A DNA stretch of 64,000 nucleotides from Aurantimicrobium sp. MWH-Uga1 (lineage in GTDB: Bacteria > Actinomycetota > Actinomycetes > Actinomycetales > Microbacteriaceae): contig NZ_CP030929.1 in the NCBI RefSeq assembly GCF_003325955.1, positions 1 to 64,000 on the forward strand, given 5' to 3'. The notes below the pieces were generated by a model, which saw only the letters and a program-made list of their open reading frames with translations, was not told the DNA's origin and ran no database searches. Made by a program: the position numbers and the translations under genes. This document shows, in pieces, positions 44,799-54,269 of this stretch (within the stretch, counting starts at the first letter, position 1; the number at the start of each line of letters is the position of its first letter).

Positions 44799-46094
44799 GT
44801 GAACACCGTCTCCTTATCACCGCAACAGCAGGAGGTGTTTAAGCTCATCGAGGAAACTCGAGAGCATGTGTTCATCACGGGGCGTGCAGGAACAGGCAAG
44901 TCCACTTTGCTGAATCATTTGGCATACACAACAGAGAAAACTATTGCGGTGTGTGCCCCCACAGGGGTGGCCGCTCTGAATGTCGGCGGCCAAACAATTC
45001 ATTCCCTTTTTCGCCTGCCCACAGGATTGATTGGTTCTTTGGATCTGAACCATGGTCCGGACCAACGCAAGATTTTGAACGCCATCGACACACTGGTGAT
45101 CGATGAAGTGTCGATGGTCAACGCAGACATCATGGATGCAATAGATCGCGCCCTGCGCGAAGCGCGCCATCGTAAGAAGGAAAGCTTCGGTGGCGTGCAG
45201 GTCATCATGTTTGGTGACCCCTATCAACTTTCTCCCGTTCCACCGCGCACCCCCGAAGAGAAGGAATACCTTCAAGCCAGGTATGCATCAAACTGGTTCT
45301 TTGACGCGGCAGTGTGGCAAGACACCCCGCTGCGGATTATTGAACTCACCGAGATTCACCGTCAGCGTGACGATGCGTTCAAAGAAATGTTGAACGCTGT
45401 TCGTCACGGAACGGTGACACCCTCTTTGGGCGCCGCACTCAATGCCGCAGGAAACAGGCCTGTTCCAGAGGGCGAAGACATCATTATTCTTGCCACTACC
45501 AATGCTCGCGTGAATGCTATCAACGCAGAACAGTTAGCCAAGTTGCCAGGGAAAAAGAAAGTAGCTGCTGCAGATATCAGTGGTGATTTTGCTGCAAACG
45601 CATTTCCGGCCGATGAGGATTTGGAACTCAAGCTGGGCGCTCAGGTGATGTTCTTACAAAACGACAGTGAGGGTCGCTGGGTCAATGGCACAGTCGGCAC
45701 CGTCACCAAAATCACGGACACGGTTTTTGTCTCCGTTGCCGGAGTGGAACACGAGGTTCATCCGGTGACCTGGGAGAGATACAAATACTCCTACAAGCAG
45801 AGCACTGATGAGCTCAGCCGTGATGTGGTTGCAGAGTTCACGCAGTTCCCACTGCGGCTCGCCTGGGCGGTCACCATCCACAAGGCACAGGGTCAAACCT
45901 ATGACCGGGCACTGATCGATATGGGTTCCCGGGCTTTTGCTCCGGGGCAAACCTATGTTGCGCTTAGCCGCATCACCTCACTTGAGGGCCTTTACCTCTC
46001 ACGGCCTTTGCGCCCTTCTGATGTCATCGTTGATCCTGACGTTGAACGCTTTATGGGACGGGTCGAGTCTCTCGGCCAACCACTTGAGGGATAG
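44799..46094 (+). CDS. Pif1-like superfamily 1B DNA helicase
   Basis: A 431-residue helicase with Walker A GRAGTGKST at 28-36, motif Ia CAPTGVAALN, Walker B VIDEVSMV, motif III GDPYQLSPVPP, and the C-terminal TIHKAQGQT and YVALSRIT motifs. These match Pif1/RecD2-like 5'-3' helicases. Bacterial Pif1 proteins unwind structured DNA such as G-quadruplexes. The GTG start has TAAACT 6 nt upstream. The DCC gene follows 2 nt after it. Confidence 0.92.
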   Translation: MNTVSLSPQQQEVFKLIEETREHVFITGRAGTGKSTLLNHLAYTTEKTIAVCAPTGVAALNVGGQTIHSLFRLPTGLIGSLDLNHGPDQRKILNAIDTLVIDEVSMVNADIMDAIDRALREARHRKKESFGGVQVIMFGDPYQLSPVPPRTPEEKEYLQARYASNWFFDAAVWQDTPLRIIELTEIHRQRDDAFKEMLNAVRHGTVTPSLGAALNAAGNRPVPEGEDIIILATTNARVNAINAEQLAKLPGKKKVAAADISGDFAANAFPADEDLELKLGAQVMFLQNDSEGRWVNGTVGTVTKITDTVFVSVAGVEHEVHPVTWERYKYSYKQSTDELSRDVVAEFTQFPLRLAWAVTIHKAQGQTYDRALIDMGSRAFAPGQTYVALSRITSLEGLYLSRPLRPSDVIVDPDVERFMGRVESLGQPLEG

Positions 46095-46096
46095 CG

Positions 46097-46519
46097 ATGA
46101 TTGTCCTCATCGATGGTGACTGCGCACTGTGTGTGGGACTGATTGAGTGGTTGGGAAAACGAATCCCTACCGACAAACTCACGCCAAGTAACATCAGCAT
46201 TGTTCCCGGCGAATCTGACTGGGGTGCCGAGCTACTTCGAGAAGCACAAGTTAGAGATTTTGACTCGGTTGTCGTGATCAGGGATGGCCTGGTTCTCCAA
46301 GAAAGCAACGCTGTTCTCGCACTTGCAGACGTGTTGCCTCGGCGTTGGCAGGTGCTAACGACGATAGCCAAAATCGTTCCCCGTCCTTTGCGCGATGCAC
46401 TCTATCGATGGGTAGCGAGGAATAGGATCTCCTGGTTTGGGCGCAAGGAGATGTGTGTGCTCGAGTCTCCAATTGCCGTCGTGACCTATGGCCCACGAGG
46501 GAAACTCAATCGGCCCTGA
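46097..46519 (+). CDS. DCC-family (DUF393) thiol-disulfide oxidoreductase-like protein
   Basis: A 140-residue protein with the family-defining DGDCALC motif (residues 6-12), a CxxC redox pair in a thioredoxin-like setting, and WFGRKEMC near the end. The substrate is unknown. It lies 2 nt after the Pif1-like helicase gene and is probably cotranscribed. I know no functional link between the two. Confidence 0.87.
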   Translation: MIVLIDGDCALCVGLIEWLGKRIPTDKLTPSNISIVPGESDWGAELLREAQVRDFDSVVVIRDGLVLQESNAVLALADVLPRRWQVLTTIAKIVPRPLRDALYRWVARNRISWFGRKEMCVLESPIAVVTYGPRGKLNRP

Positions 46520-46528
46520 AGCCGGCAA

Positions 46529-47908
46529 TTAGTTCAGGCGATCAACCAGTGCGGAGGCCAAGCCAACGTATCCGGCGGGAGTGAGTTCCAGCAGGCGAGC
46601 CTTCGCTTCGTCACCAATCTCGAGCTCGGAAACAAAAGCAATCAGGTCGTCACGACCAATGCGCTTACCGCGAGTGAGTTCCTTGAGCAGGGCATACGGA
46701 TCAGAAATGGTGGAGCGACCTGCAGCGACCTCAGCGCGAATGACGGTCTGGATAGCTTCGCCCAGGATTTCCCAGTTGGTGTCCAAGTCATAGGCAAGGG
46801 CTTCTGAATCCAGGTCGATTTCACTCAAACCTCGGCGAATGTTGTCCAAAGCTAACAGGGAGTGACCAAAGCCCACACCCACGTTGCGCTGCGTGGTGGA
46901 GTCGGTCAGGTCACGCTGCAGGCGGCTGGTCACCAAGGTGGCTGAGAGGGAGTCCAAGATTGCGCAGGAGAGCTCGAGGTTAGCTTCAGCGTTCTCGAAA
47001 CGAATCGGGTTGATCTTGTGAGGCATGGTTGAGGAACCAGTTGCGCCAGCCTGTGGAATCTGGCGGAAGTAGCCCATCGAGATGTAGGTCCAGATGTCTG
47101 TGGCGAGGTTGTGAACAATACGGTTTGCGTGAGAGATCCGTGTGTACAGCTCTGCTTGCCAGTCGTGAGATTCAATTTGCGTGGTCAGCGGGTTCCACGT
47201 CAGACCCAAAGAGGTCACGAACTCTTCAGAAATCTGCGGCCAATGAGCAGCGGGGTCTGCAGCAAGATGTGCAGAGAATGTTCCTGTTGCTCCAGAGAAC
47301 TTCCCCAGGTACTCGGATTGTTCTATTTGCTTCTGAATACGCTCAAGACGATAAACAAAAACTGCAAGCTCTTTACCCATCGTGGTGGGAGTAGCAGGCT
47401 GTCCGTGAGTCTTAGCCAGCATCGCTTCGTCGCGGTAGTCCACCGAGAGTTCACGCAAGCGCGCAATAACGGAGCTCAGCGCAGGCAGCCAAATGTTCTT
47501 CGTGGCGTCTCGCACGATGAGTGCGTAGGAAAGATTGTTAATGTCTTCGCTCGTGCAAGCAAAGTGGGTCAGCTCTGCAATGTGATCTAAACCGAGCTCA
47601 GTCAGCTTCGCGCGCACCAAATACTCGACAGCTTTCACGTCGTGACGAGTTGTAGCTTCGAGGCGAGCAAGCTCATCAATCTCTGGCTGGCCGAAGTCGG
47701 TCACCAGCGCGCGCAGGGCAGCAATGTTTGCTGCGCTGAGTGGACTGGTGCCAAACATGCTGTGGTTAGTGAGGTAAATCAACCACTCGACTTCCACCGT
47801 CACACGTGCACGGTTGAGACCTGCCTCCGAGAGGTATTCACCTAATGGGGAAACAACAGCGTGGTATCGACCATCGAGTGGGCTGAGTACCTGAGGAGGA
47901 AGCGTCAT
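46529..47908 (-). CDS. purB: Adenylosuccinate lyase
   Basis: A 459-residue fumarase/aspartase-superfamily enzyme that cleaves SAICAR and adenylosuccinate in purine synthesis. The family signature GSSTMPHKINPIRFENAE is clear, as are HGQPATPTTMGKE and TSEDINN. Its length (about 459) matches the E. coli-type subgroup. It ends 9 nt from the converging DCC gene. Confidence 0.96.
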   Translation of the reverse strand: MTLPPQVLSPLDGRYHAVVSPLGEYLSEAGLNRARVTVEVEWLIYLTNHSMFGTSPLSAANIAALRALVTDFGQPEIDELARLEATTRHDVKAVEYLVRAKLTELGLDHIAELTHFACTSEDINNLSYALIVRDATKNIWLPALSSVIARLRELSVDYRDEAMLAKTHGQPATPTTMGKELAVFVYRLERIQKQIEQSEYLGKFSGATGTFSAHLAADPAAHWPQISEEFVTSLGLTWNPLTTQIESHDWQAELYTRISHANRIVHNLATDIWTYISMGYFRQIPQAGATGSSTMPHKINPIRFENAEANLELSCAILDSLSATLVTSRLQRDLTDSTTQRNVGVGFGHSLLALDNIRRGLSEIDLDSEALAYDLDTNWEILGEAIQTVIRAEVAAGRSTISDPYALLKELTRGKRIGRDDLIAFVSELEIGDEAKARLLELTPAGYVGLASALVDRLN

Positions 47909-48018
47909 ACCTCTATTCTCCCAAACATTTATGGCATCCCTTCACAGGCAGGGCAGGGCATTCCTTTCCACAGAAACACAGGAGCCTGATCTTGGCATTT
48001 CTGGACTGAAGCACAGTA

Positions 48019-48255
48019 GTGCCCGTGCACGATGACCTGTCCTCCTTCTCCTTGCCATTGCAAACCCGACTGATCTGGCATGACCTCGTAGCCACGATTG
48101 ATGCCAGTATTCACACTCTTCGACATGGAGTTCCTGACCCACTGTGGTGGGGAAGTGCCAGAGTGTCCTATGACGCTCAAGTGGAAGAGATTATCTGTGA
48201 ATTACTTCAGGCCAAGAGGGAAATTCTTCTCGCACTGGAGCATCCAGGATGTTGA
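48019..48255 (+). CDS. WXG100-like small helical protein
   Basis: A 78-residue protein with no signal peptide. The sequence suggests a helix-turn-helix hairpin around Trp-Trp-Gly at 43-45, followed by SARVSYDAQVEEI. This resembles the WxG...Y pattern of WXG100/ESX proteins. Helix 1 is about 10-37, helix 2 about 46-75. The start is GTG at 48019 or 48025. It overlaps the next gene by 7 nt, which supports a plus-strand operon over a minus-strand frame in the same place. The family assignment is tentative. No type VII ATPase is seen nearby. Confidence 0.55.
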   Translation: MPVHDDLSSFSLPLQTRLIWHDLVATIDASIHTLRHGVPDPLWWGSARVSYDAQVEEIICELLQAKREILLALEHPGC

Positions 48256-49589
48256 GAACTTCTACCAGCACTGGGATAGACACTGTCGTCCTCGATGACC
48301 TCTCCGCCAGAGTGCATGCCCGCGCAGCAGAGCTTGAGCATGCCCTTTCCCGAGTCTTTCCCTCCTCATACACTTCAGCACCGCTTCGACTTTGTTTTGT
48401 TCTTTCGACTCAGTGCGCTCGCCGAGTGAGAAATCTCGCGATACAAGCTGCGGAAGGGTCGAGGCAGTATGCCCAGCGTGAGCTATATCTTCGGGGCGTC
48501 TCGGAACAAATCAGCTCCACCTTGATGTGGAATCTCGGCAGAGCAATGCCCACTCTGGTCGCAGCCTATGGCCCCGCCATCATTGGCGGCGTTGCCGTCG
48601 TGTTGGGGCTTTCTGCAGCGCGACGCATTGCACCTGGAAGTGCCTATGACGCATTTCTGACACAGTTCGAGAAGAGAGTGCCAGACCAAGGGCAAGTGTT
48701 GAGTTCTCCGTTAGTCGTGACGGCAACGGCGCATCTTGTTTCGGGAACTGATGATTTTGTGGCAGGAGTAGTGGGGCTGCCCAAACCATCTCGTGATGGC
48801 ATCTTCTCCGGAGAAGATGCTGTAGCCACAGGAGTAATTGCGGGTTTAGGTCTGGTTGGTGCACGCACTCTGCAAGAGACTCCTGTTCGGGTCAGCGCGA
48901 TCTCCCAATTCACTGCGTCAGCACCACAGGGATATCACGACGTTATTTCACGAATACCTCGTGCAGAAGATGGTGCAGAACAAATTCGCATCGAACACTA
49001 CGAAACTGGCTATGTGGTGTATCTCGGCGGAACTATTGATGCCGGTGTTGAACCAGGCAATGAACCGTGGGATATGACGAGCAATATGCATTCGATAGCG
49101 GAGCTAGATTCGGGAAGCTATCGTGCCGCTGTGATGGCCATGAAGGAAGCTGGCATCACTGCAAGCGACAATGTCATTCTTGTCGGCCACTCTCAAGGTG
49201 GATTAATTGCAGCGCAGCTCGCAGCGTCAGGGGAGTATCGGGTCAGTGATGTGGTGACGGTGGGAGCTCCGCTTCATCACATCGTGGTTCCCGAAGACAT
49301 CCATGTTGTGTCTGTAGAACACAGCGAAGACGTCATTCCATCCCTCAGTGGTGTGGCGGCACCCGTGGCGGTGGCCACACATCTCACCGTCAAACGGTCT
49401 CTGTATTCCGGTACGAGTGCTCCCAGGGATCAGGTTTTACCTGCTCACAACCTTTCTCGTTACATCGAGACAGGTGCGGTTATGGATCGCAGTAGTGACA
49501 CCAAACTCGATGCACAACACCAACGCTTATCCAGGCAAATGCAGGGAACAGCAACGGTCACCACATTTCGTGGTGACCGTGTGCAGTGA
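48249..49589 (+). CDS. Lipase-like alpha/beta hydrolase with helical N-terminus
   Basis: A 446-residue protein. The first 95 residues are helical and charged. One or two hydrophobic Gly/Ala-rich helices lie near 98-122. A middle region of unclear fold follows, and the last 200 residues form an alpha/beta hydrolase with GHSQGG at 313-318 (Ser315) and a later ASP/HIS set (EDVIPSL, PAHNLSRY). The pairing with a WXG100-like gene recalls secreted lipases of type VII systems. Substrate and location are unknown. Confidence 0.7.
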   Translation: MLRTSTSTGIDTVVLDDLSARVHARAAELEHALSRVFPSSYTSAPLRLCFVLSTQCARRVRNLAIQAAEGSRQYAQRELYLRGVSEQISSTLMWNLGRAMPTLVAAYGPAIIGGVAVVLGLSAARRIAPGSAYDAFLTQFEKRVPDQGQVLSSPLVVTATAHLVSGTDDFVAGVVGLPKPSRDGIFSGEDAVATGVIAGLGLVGARTLQETPVRVSAISQFTASAPQGYHDVISRIPRAEDGAEQIRIEHYETGYVVYLGGTIDAGVEPGNEPWDMTSNMHSIAELDSGSYRAAVMAMKEAGITASDNVILVGHSQGGLIAAQLAASGEYRVSDVVTVGAPLHHIVVPEDIHVVSVEHSEDVIPSLSGVAAPVAVATHLTVKRSLYSGTSAPRDQVLPAHNLSRYIETGAVMDRSSDTKLDAQHQRLSRQMQGTATVTTFRGDRVQ

Positions 49590-49595
49590 AGATGT

Positions 49596-49994
49596 TTAGG
49601 CGTTCGCTGCCGGACGCAAAATCAGTCCGAGCAGCCAGCTGATAATCGAGAGCACCAGAGCTGCCCAGAAGCCTGCCCAGAAGCCCGCCACTTCAAGACC
49701 GTAACCAAATCCGAAGACCTGAGTTAGCCACGCAGCAAACATGAGCATCAGGCCGTTGACAACAAGAGCCATGAATCCCAAAGTCAAGATAAACAGGGGG
49801 AATGCCAAGAACCGCAGCACACGACCCACGGTTCCGTTGACAAGACCAAAAACGATGGCAACAAAAGCCAAAGTGAGAATGTGACCAATAGCTTGCTGAT
49901 CGCGAGGAATAATCCAGAGGTTCTCAGGAAGCAATACGGTGGTCAACCAGAGCGCAATGGCGTTGATGACAACAGAAAGAGAAAAAGACTTCAT
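49596..49994 (-). CDS. Phage-holin-IV-like (PF04020) membrane protein
   Basis: A 132-residue protein with four hydrophobic helices and the family text FGLVNGTVGRVLRFLAFPL and NGLMLMFAAWL. This family is chromosomal and widespread in actinobacteria. The holin name does not imply phage. It converges on the lipase-like gene (6-nt gap) and is divergent from the dehydrogenase operon. Confidence 0.85.
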   Translation of the reverse strand: MKSFSLSVVINAIALWLTTVLLPENLWIIPRDQQAIGHILTLAFVAIVFGLVNGTVGRVLRFLAFPLFILTLGFMALVVNGLMLMFAAWLTQVFGFGYGLEVAGFWAGFWAALVLSIISWLLGLILRPAANA

Positions 49995-50091
49995 GGTCTC
50001 ATTCTCTCAGTTCCCAGATTTAGTTGGGTAGCTCCTAGGGTTTTGGCAAGAGATTGTAGAAGACCTACCAGTTTGAGCCCCTGAGACGGGA

Positions 50092-50097
50092 TAGATT
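50092..50097 (+). promoter_or_regulatory. -10-like element of the dehydrogenase operon
   Basis: TAGATT is exactly 6 nt before the ATG at 50104, and there is no Shine-Dalgarno site. A leaderless transcript is likely. Confidence 0.45.
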
Positions 50098-50103
50098 GGG
50101 TAC

Positions 50104-51240
50104 ATGGCCGATGAGACTTTAGATCCCATGGTGCAGTTCCTCACGCCCGAAGGTAACTTTGCTCCCAGCGAGAGCGCTGAAGAGTTTCTTCCCTACTTTC
50201 AGCGACTAACTGAGGCTGATCACCGCAAGTTCTACCGCGACATGGTTGTGATTCGTCGCTTCGACACCGAAGCAACCAACCTACAACGTCAAGGGCAGCT
50301 TGCACTCTGGGTTCCTAGCCACGGCCAAGAGGGGGCACAAGTTGGTTCTGCACACGCAACGAAAGACCAAGACCACATCTTCCCTGCCTACCGCGAGCAT
50401 GCCATTGGGATGATTCGTGGCATAGATGTCTTAGACATCATCCGTGTTCTTCGCGGATTAACCCACGGCGGATGGGATCCCACCAACCCTGCCTACAAAA
50501 ACTTCCACATCTATACCCTCGTGATTGGGTCTCAGGCACTTCATGCCACCGGGTATGGAATGGGCATCAACTTCGATGGCGCCACTAACACCGGAAACCC
50601 TGACACCGACCAGGCGGTTATTGTCTACTTCGGTGACGGGGCAACAAGCCAGGGAGATGTCAGCGAGGCCCTTGTCTTCGCAGCGAGCTACCAAACCCCT
50701 CAGGTGTTCTTTGTGCAAAATAATCACTGGGCTATCTCGGTCCCCGTCAGCACACAAGCACGTGTTCCGCTCTACAAGCGCGGTGAGGGATTCGGCATTC
50801 CCGGTGTTCAGGTGGACGGTAATGACGTCTTTGCTAGCTATGCGGTCACCGCCAAGCAACTCGATGATGCACGAAACGGAAAAGGCCCAAGCCTTATCGA
50901 GGCACACACCTACCGCATCGGCGCACACACCTCCAGCGATGATCCCACCAAGTACCGCACTGATGCGGAACTGGACTCCTGGATTGCCCGCGATCCCATC
51001 AGCCGCATGGAAGCATTCTTGCGCAACGCTGGTGCACCCCAGTCCTTCTTTGACGAAGTGCACAACGAGGCGGCAGACTTTGCCAGCGATATTCGCCGCC
51101 GCACCATTGAGCTTCCTAACCCGGAGCCTGCCAGCATGTTCAACCATGTTTACAGTGACCCACACCCGGTCACTGCAGAGCAGAGCGCGTGGCTGGCCGC
51201 CTATGAAGCATCCTTCGACGAGCAGGGAGGTGGTCACTAG
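50104..51240 (+). CDS. pdhA: 2-oxoacid dehydrogenase E1 alpha subunit (pyruvate or branched-chain)
   Basis: A 378-residue thiamine-diphosphate-dependent decarboxylase subunit. The ThDP motif begins GDGATSQGDVSEAL and ends VQNN, about 30 residues apart. The phosphorylation-loop region HTYRIGAHTSSDDPTKYR is typical. It works with E1 beta to decarboxylate a 2-oxoacid and pass the acyl group to the lipoyl arm of E2. Pyruvate and branched-chain 2-oxoacids are both possible. Sequence resembles the BkdA/PdhA actinobacterial group. The stop overlaps the E1-beta start by 1 nt. Confidence 0.9.
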   Translation: MADETLDPMVQFLTPEGNFAPSESAEEFLPYFQRLTEADHRKFYRDMVVIRRFDTEATNLQRQGQLALWVPSHGQEGAQVGSAHATKDQDHIFPAYREHAIGMIRGIDVLDIIRVLRGLTHGGWDPTNPAYKNFHIYTLVIGSQALHATGYGMGINFDGATNTGNPDTDQAVIVYFGDGATSQGDVSEALVFAASYQTPQVFFVQNNHWAISVPVSTQARVPLYKRGEGFGIPGVQVDGNDVFASYAVTAKQLDDARNGKGPSLIEAHTYRIGAHTSSDDPTKYRTDAELDSWIARDPISRMEAFLRNAGAPQSFFDEVHNEAADFASDIRRRTIELPNPEPASMFNHVYSDPHPVTAEQSAWLAAYEASFDEQGGGH

Positions 51241-52220
51241 TGGCTATAGAAAACCTTCCGCTTGGAAAGGCCATCAACCTGGGTCTGCGTCAGGCCATGC
51301 TCAATGACCCCAAAGTCATCATGATGGGTGAGGACATTGGAACTCTCGGTGGTGTCTTCCGAGTGACCGAAGGCCTCAAACAAGAATTCGGCGCCAACCG
51401 TGTGCTGGACACCCCGCTTGCAGAATCCGGAATCGTGGGCACAGCCATTGGTTTGGCTATGCGTGGCTACCGCCCCGTTGTTGAGATTCAGTTCAACGGT
51501 TTTGTCTACCCCGCATTCGATCAAATCACCAGCCAGCTTGCGAAACTCACCAACCGTCACGAGGGAGCCATGCAATTCCCGGTCGTGATTCGTATTCCCT
51601 ACGGCGGTCACATTGGTGCAGTGGAGCACCACCAAGAAAGCAATGAAGCGTACTTCTTGCACACCGCTGGTTTGCGCGTGGTCAGCCCCAGCAATCCTCA
51701 CGATGCCTATTGGATGATCCAAGAATCCATCCAGTCCAATGATCCAGTGATCTTCTTTGAGCCCATGAGTCGCTACTGGCCCAAGGCAGATGTCGACACC
51801 TCCGCATCGAACTTCCCGCTGCATGCATCACGAGTCGTGCGCCAAGGAACCGACGTGACTGTTGTCGGTCATGGAGCCATGGTCAGTGTTCTGCTGCAAG
51901 CAGCAGAAGTCGCTGCCCAAGAAGGCATGAGCTTGGAAGTAATTGACCTGCGTTCACTCTCACCGATTGATTACTCGCCCGTTTTGGAATCTGTTCGCAA
52001 GACCGGTCGTTGCGTGATTGCTCAGGAAGCTCCCGGCAATGTGAGCCTGGCTTCGGAGGTAGCCGCAACAATTACCGAGAAGGCCTTCTACTCTCTTGAA
52101 GCACCTGTGTTGCGTGTGACAGGATTCGACACCCCCTTCCCTCCAGCAAAGCTCGAGGCCATCTACCTACCCGACTCGGACCGCGTCCTTGACGCAGTCG
52201 ACCGAGTGCTGAGTTACTAG
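51240..52220 (+). CDS. pdhB: 2-oxoacid dehydrogenase E1 beta subunit
   Basis: A 326-residue transketolase-like subunit ([50 protein letters not shown]). It forms the alpha2-beta2 E1 with the preceding gene. The start is GTG sharing one base with the E1-alpha stop. The E2 gene follows 10 nt later. Confidence 0.93.
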   Translation: MAIENLPLGKAINLGLRQAMLNDPKVIMMGEDIGTLGGVFRVTEGLKQEFGANRVLDTPLAESGIVGTAIGLAMRGYRPVVEIQFNGFVYPAFDQITSQLAKLTNRHEGAMQFPVVIRIPYGGHIGAVEHHQESNEAYFLHTAGLRVVSPSNPHDAYWMIQESIQSNDPVIFFEPMSRYWPKADVDTSASNFPLHASRVVRQGTDVTVVGHGAMVSVLLQAAEVAAQEGMSLEVIDLRSLSPIDYSPVLESVRKTGRCVIAQEAPGNVSLASEVAATITEKAFYSLEAPVLRVTGFDTPFPPAKLEAIYLPDSDRVLDAVDRVLSY

Positions 52221-52230
52221 GAGTGACCAG

Positions 52231-53628
52231 ATGACGGTATCTAAGTTCTATCTTCCCGACGTTGGTGAAGGTCTCACTGAGGCAGAAATTGTTTCCTGGA
52301 AGGTCAAGCCTGGCGACTCGGTCGCCATCAACGACATCCTGGTTGAGATTGAGACGGCAAAGTCTCTCGTTGAGCTGCCCAGCCCCTATGAGGGTCAGGT
52401 CAGTGAACTTCTTGCCCAAGAGGGTGAAACTGTCGAGGTGGGAACTGCCATCATCACTATCTCTTCAGCTGGCGACTCTATGTTGACCGCCCCCACTCCT
52501 ACCCTCGCTCAGGCAGCCATGGCGAACGAAGTGTTCGTCACCGCTGACAGCGAGATGGATGGCGCCAAGGACGCTAAAGACGAAGCCTCAGGAAGTGTTC
52601 TCGTTGGCTATGGCGTTGGCGGCCACGCCGCTACCCGTCGTCGTCGCGGCGGTAACGCTACAGCTCCCACCCCGCCTGCAGCACCTGCCGTAGTGACTTC
52701 GACCCCACAAGCAGTTGCTCCTACTCCCGTGGCTAAACGCCCAGCATCACTGCCTGTGACAGAAGCAGTGCCTGTCATTGCCAAGCCCCCTATTCGCAAG
52801 CTGGCTAAGGACTTAGACGTGAACCTCGCTGAAGTTCAGGCAACCGGTATCGCCGGAGAGATCACTCGTGATGACGTGATTCGCCACGCCTCACAAGCAT
52901 CTGTTTTCCGCAACATTCAAACTCCTGAATGGCCTGAAGAGCGAGAAGAACGCATCCCCGTTAAGGGCGTGCGCAAGGCCATCGCGACGGCGATGGTGCA
53001 AAGCGCATTCACAGCCCCACACGTGTCTGTTTTCGTGGACGTTGATGCGACCCGCACCATGGAGTTCGTCAAGCGACTCAAGAACTCTCCTGACTTTGCT
53101 GGTGTGAAGGTGTCGCCACTGCTGATTCTGGCCAAGGCCATCATCTGGGCAGTGCGACGCAACCCCACCGTGAACTCCACCTGGACGGACAAAGAGATCA
53201 TTGTTCATCGCTATGTGAACTTAGGTGTTGCCGCAGCAACACCTCGCGGTCTCATTGTTCCGAACGTCAAAGACTCTCAAGAGATGAGCCTGCTTGAGCT
53301 CGCTCAAGCTCTCGAGAAGCTCACTCTGGATGCTCGTGACGGAAAGACCTCGCCAGCTGACATGGCTGGTGGAACAATCACCGTGACCAACATCGGTGTG
53401 TTCGGCATGGACACCGGAACACCCATCTTGAACCCCGGTGAAGTGGGCATCTTGGCCCTCGGAACAATTAAGCAAAAGCCCTGGGTTGTCGACGGTGAGG
53501 TTCGTCCACGTTTCGTCACCACCTTGGGTGCTAGCTTTGACCACCGCGTCGTTGATGGTGATGTGGCAAGCCGCTTCTTGGCGGACGTGGCCAGCGTGGT
53601 TGAAGAGCCCGCGTTGCTGCTCGACTAG
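52231..53628 (+). CDS. pdhC: 2-oxoacid dehydrogenase E2 acyltransferase
   Basis: A 465-residue E2 with one lipoyl domain (about 1-80, lipoylated Lys44 in ETAKSL), an Ala/Pro-rich linker with an Arg patch, a peripheral-subunit-binding domain (about 186-222, [13 protein letters not shown]), and a catalytic core with FDHRVVDGD. It transfers the acyl group to CoA. No E3 (dihydrolipoyl dehydrogenase) gene follows, so E3 must come from elsewhere. It overlaps the converging exporter gene by 4 nt. Confidence 0.93.
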   Translation: MTVSKFYLPDVGEGLTEAEIVSWKVKPGDSVAINDILVEIETAKSLVELPSPYEGQVSELLAQEGETVEVGTAIITISSAGDSMLTAPTPTLAQAAMANEVFVTADSEMDGAKDAKDEASGSVLVGYGVGGHAATRRRRGGNATAPTPPAAPAVVTSTPQAVAPTPVAKRPASLPVTEAVPVIAKPPIRKLAKDLDVNLAEVQATGIAGEITRDDVIRHASQASVFRNIQTPEWPEEREERIPVKGVRKAIATAMVQSAFTAPHVSVFVDVDATRTMEFVKRLKNSPDFAGVKVSPLLILAKAIIWAVRRNPTVNSTWTDKEIIVHRYVNLGVAAATPRGLIVPNVKDSQEMSLLELAQALEKLTLDARDGKTSPADMAGGTITVTNIGVFGMDTGTPILNPGEVGILALGTIKQKPWVVDGEVRPRFVTTLGASFDHRVVDGDVASRFLADVASVVEEPALLLD

Positions 53629-54260
53629 AGAGAGTCGAAGAAGGCCACCCAGATGGCCAAGCCGATAATCAGGATGCCACCGGTGCCTTGAACAATCGCC
53701 AAACGCTTGGGGTCTTTGGCAAACCAATCGCGAGCTAACCCCGCACCAATTGCATACATCGAGTCACTGAGCACCCCAATAACTTCGAAGATCAATCCGA
53801 GAATCAACAACTGCAACATCACGTTGCCCTGCTTCACGTCAACGAAGCCAGGCAGTACAGCGGTAAAGAACACCATGGTCTTGGGGTTACTTATTCCCAC
53901 CAAGAATCCTTCACGCAGTGTTTTGAGTTTGGATTGCTGGGGGCCACTGGCATCAATATCGAAACCGTGGTCTTTGCGGTGACGGAAAGCTTGAATACCC
54001 AGGTAAGCAAGATAAGCCGCCCCTAGGTACTTGATGCCATAGAACAGAAACTCTGAACTGGCCACAATTGCGCCCAAGCCCAAAACCACTGCAATCAACC
54101 AAACTGAGGTGCCAATCGCATTACCGACAACCGTGAGAACACCGGCGCCCTTGCCCAGGGCAAGAGAGCGCCCGACCGCGAACATCACCGAGGGGCCGGG
54201 GATCAAAATGATCACCAGCGCCGCAATGGTGAACGCAATCAGGTTCTCAATAGGGGGCAT
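53625..54260 (-). CDS. LysE/RhtB-family amino acid exporter
   Basis: A 211-residue protein with about six hydrophobic helices. The RhtB-type start ([27 protein letters not shown]) and [21 protein letters not shown] are diagnostic. It exports amino acids or related solutes. The substrate is unknown. TAGTTT lies 6 nt before the ATG. Its neighbours suggest no clear role, although an Lrp regulator is 1.6 kb away. Confidence 0.9.
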   Translation of the reverse strand: MPPIENLIAFTIAALVIILIPGPSVMFAVGRSLALGKGAGVLTVVGNAIGTSVWLIAVVLGLGAIVASSEFLFYGIKYLGAAYLAYLGIQAFRHRKDHGFDIDASGPQQSKLKTLREGFLVGISNPKTMVFFTAVLPGFVDVKQGNVMLQLLILGLIFEVIGVLSDSMYAIGAGLARDWFAKDPKRLAIVQGTGGILIIGLAIWVAFFDSL

Positions 54261-54269
54261 GAGAAAAAA

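Noticed and set aside
47929..48180. Minus-strand frame of 83 codons with several cysteines upstream of purB
   Set aside because: It is antisense to most of the WXG100-like gene, which overlaps its downstream partner by 7 nt in an operon. The minus frame has a TTG start and no ribosome site.
50458..51237. 259-codon antisense frame opposite the E1-alpha gene
   Set aside because: It lies opposite a clear ThDP-enzyme gene with complete motifs, and has no recognisable domain or ribosome site.
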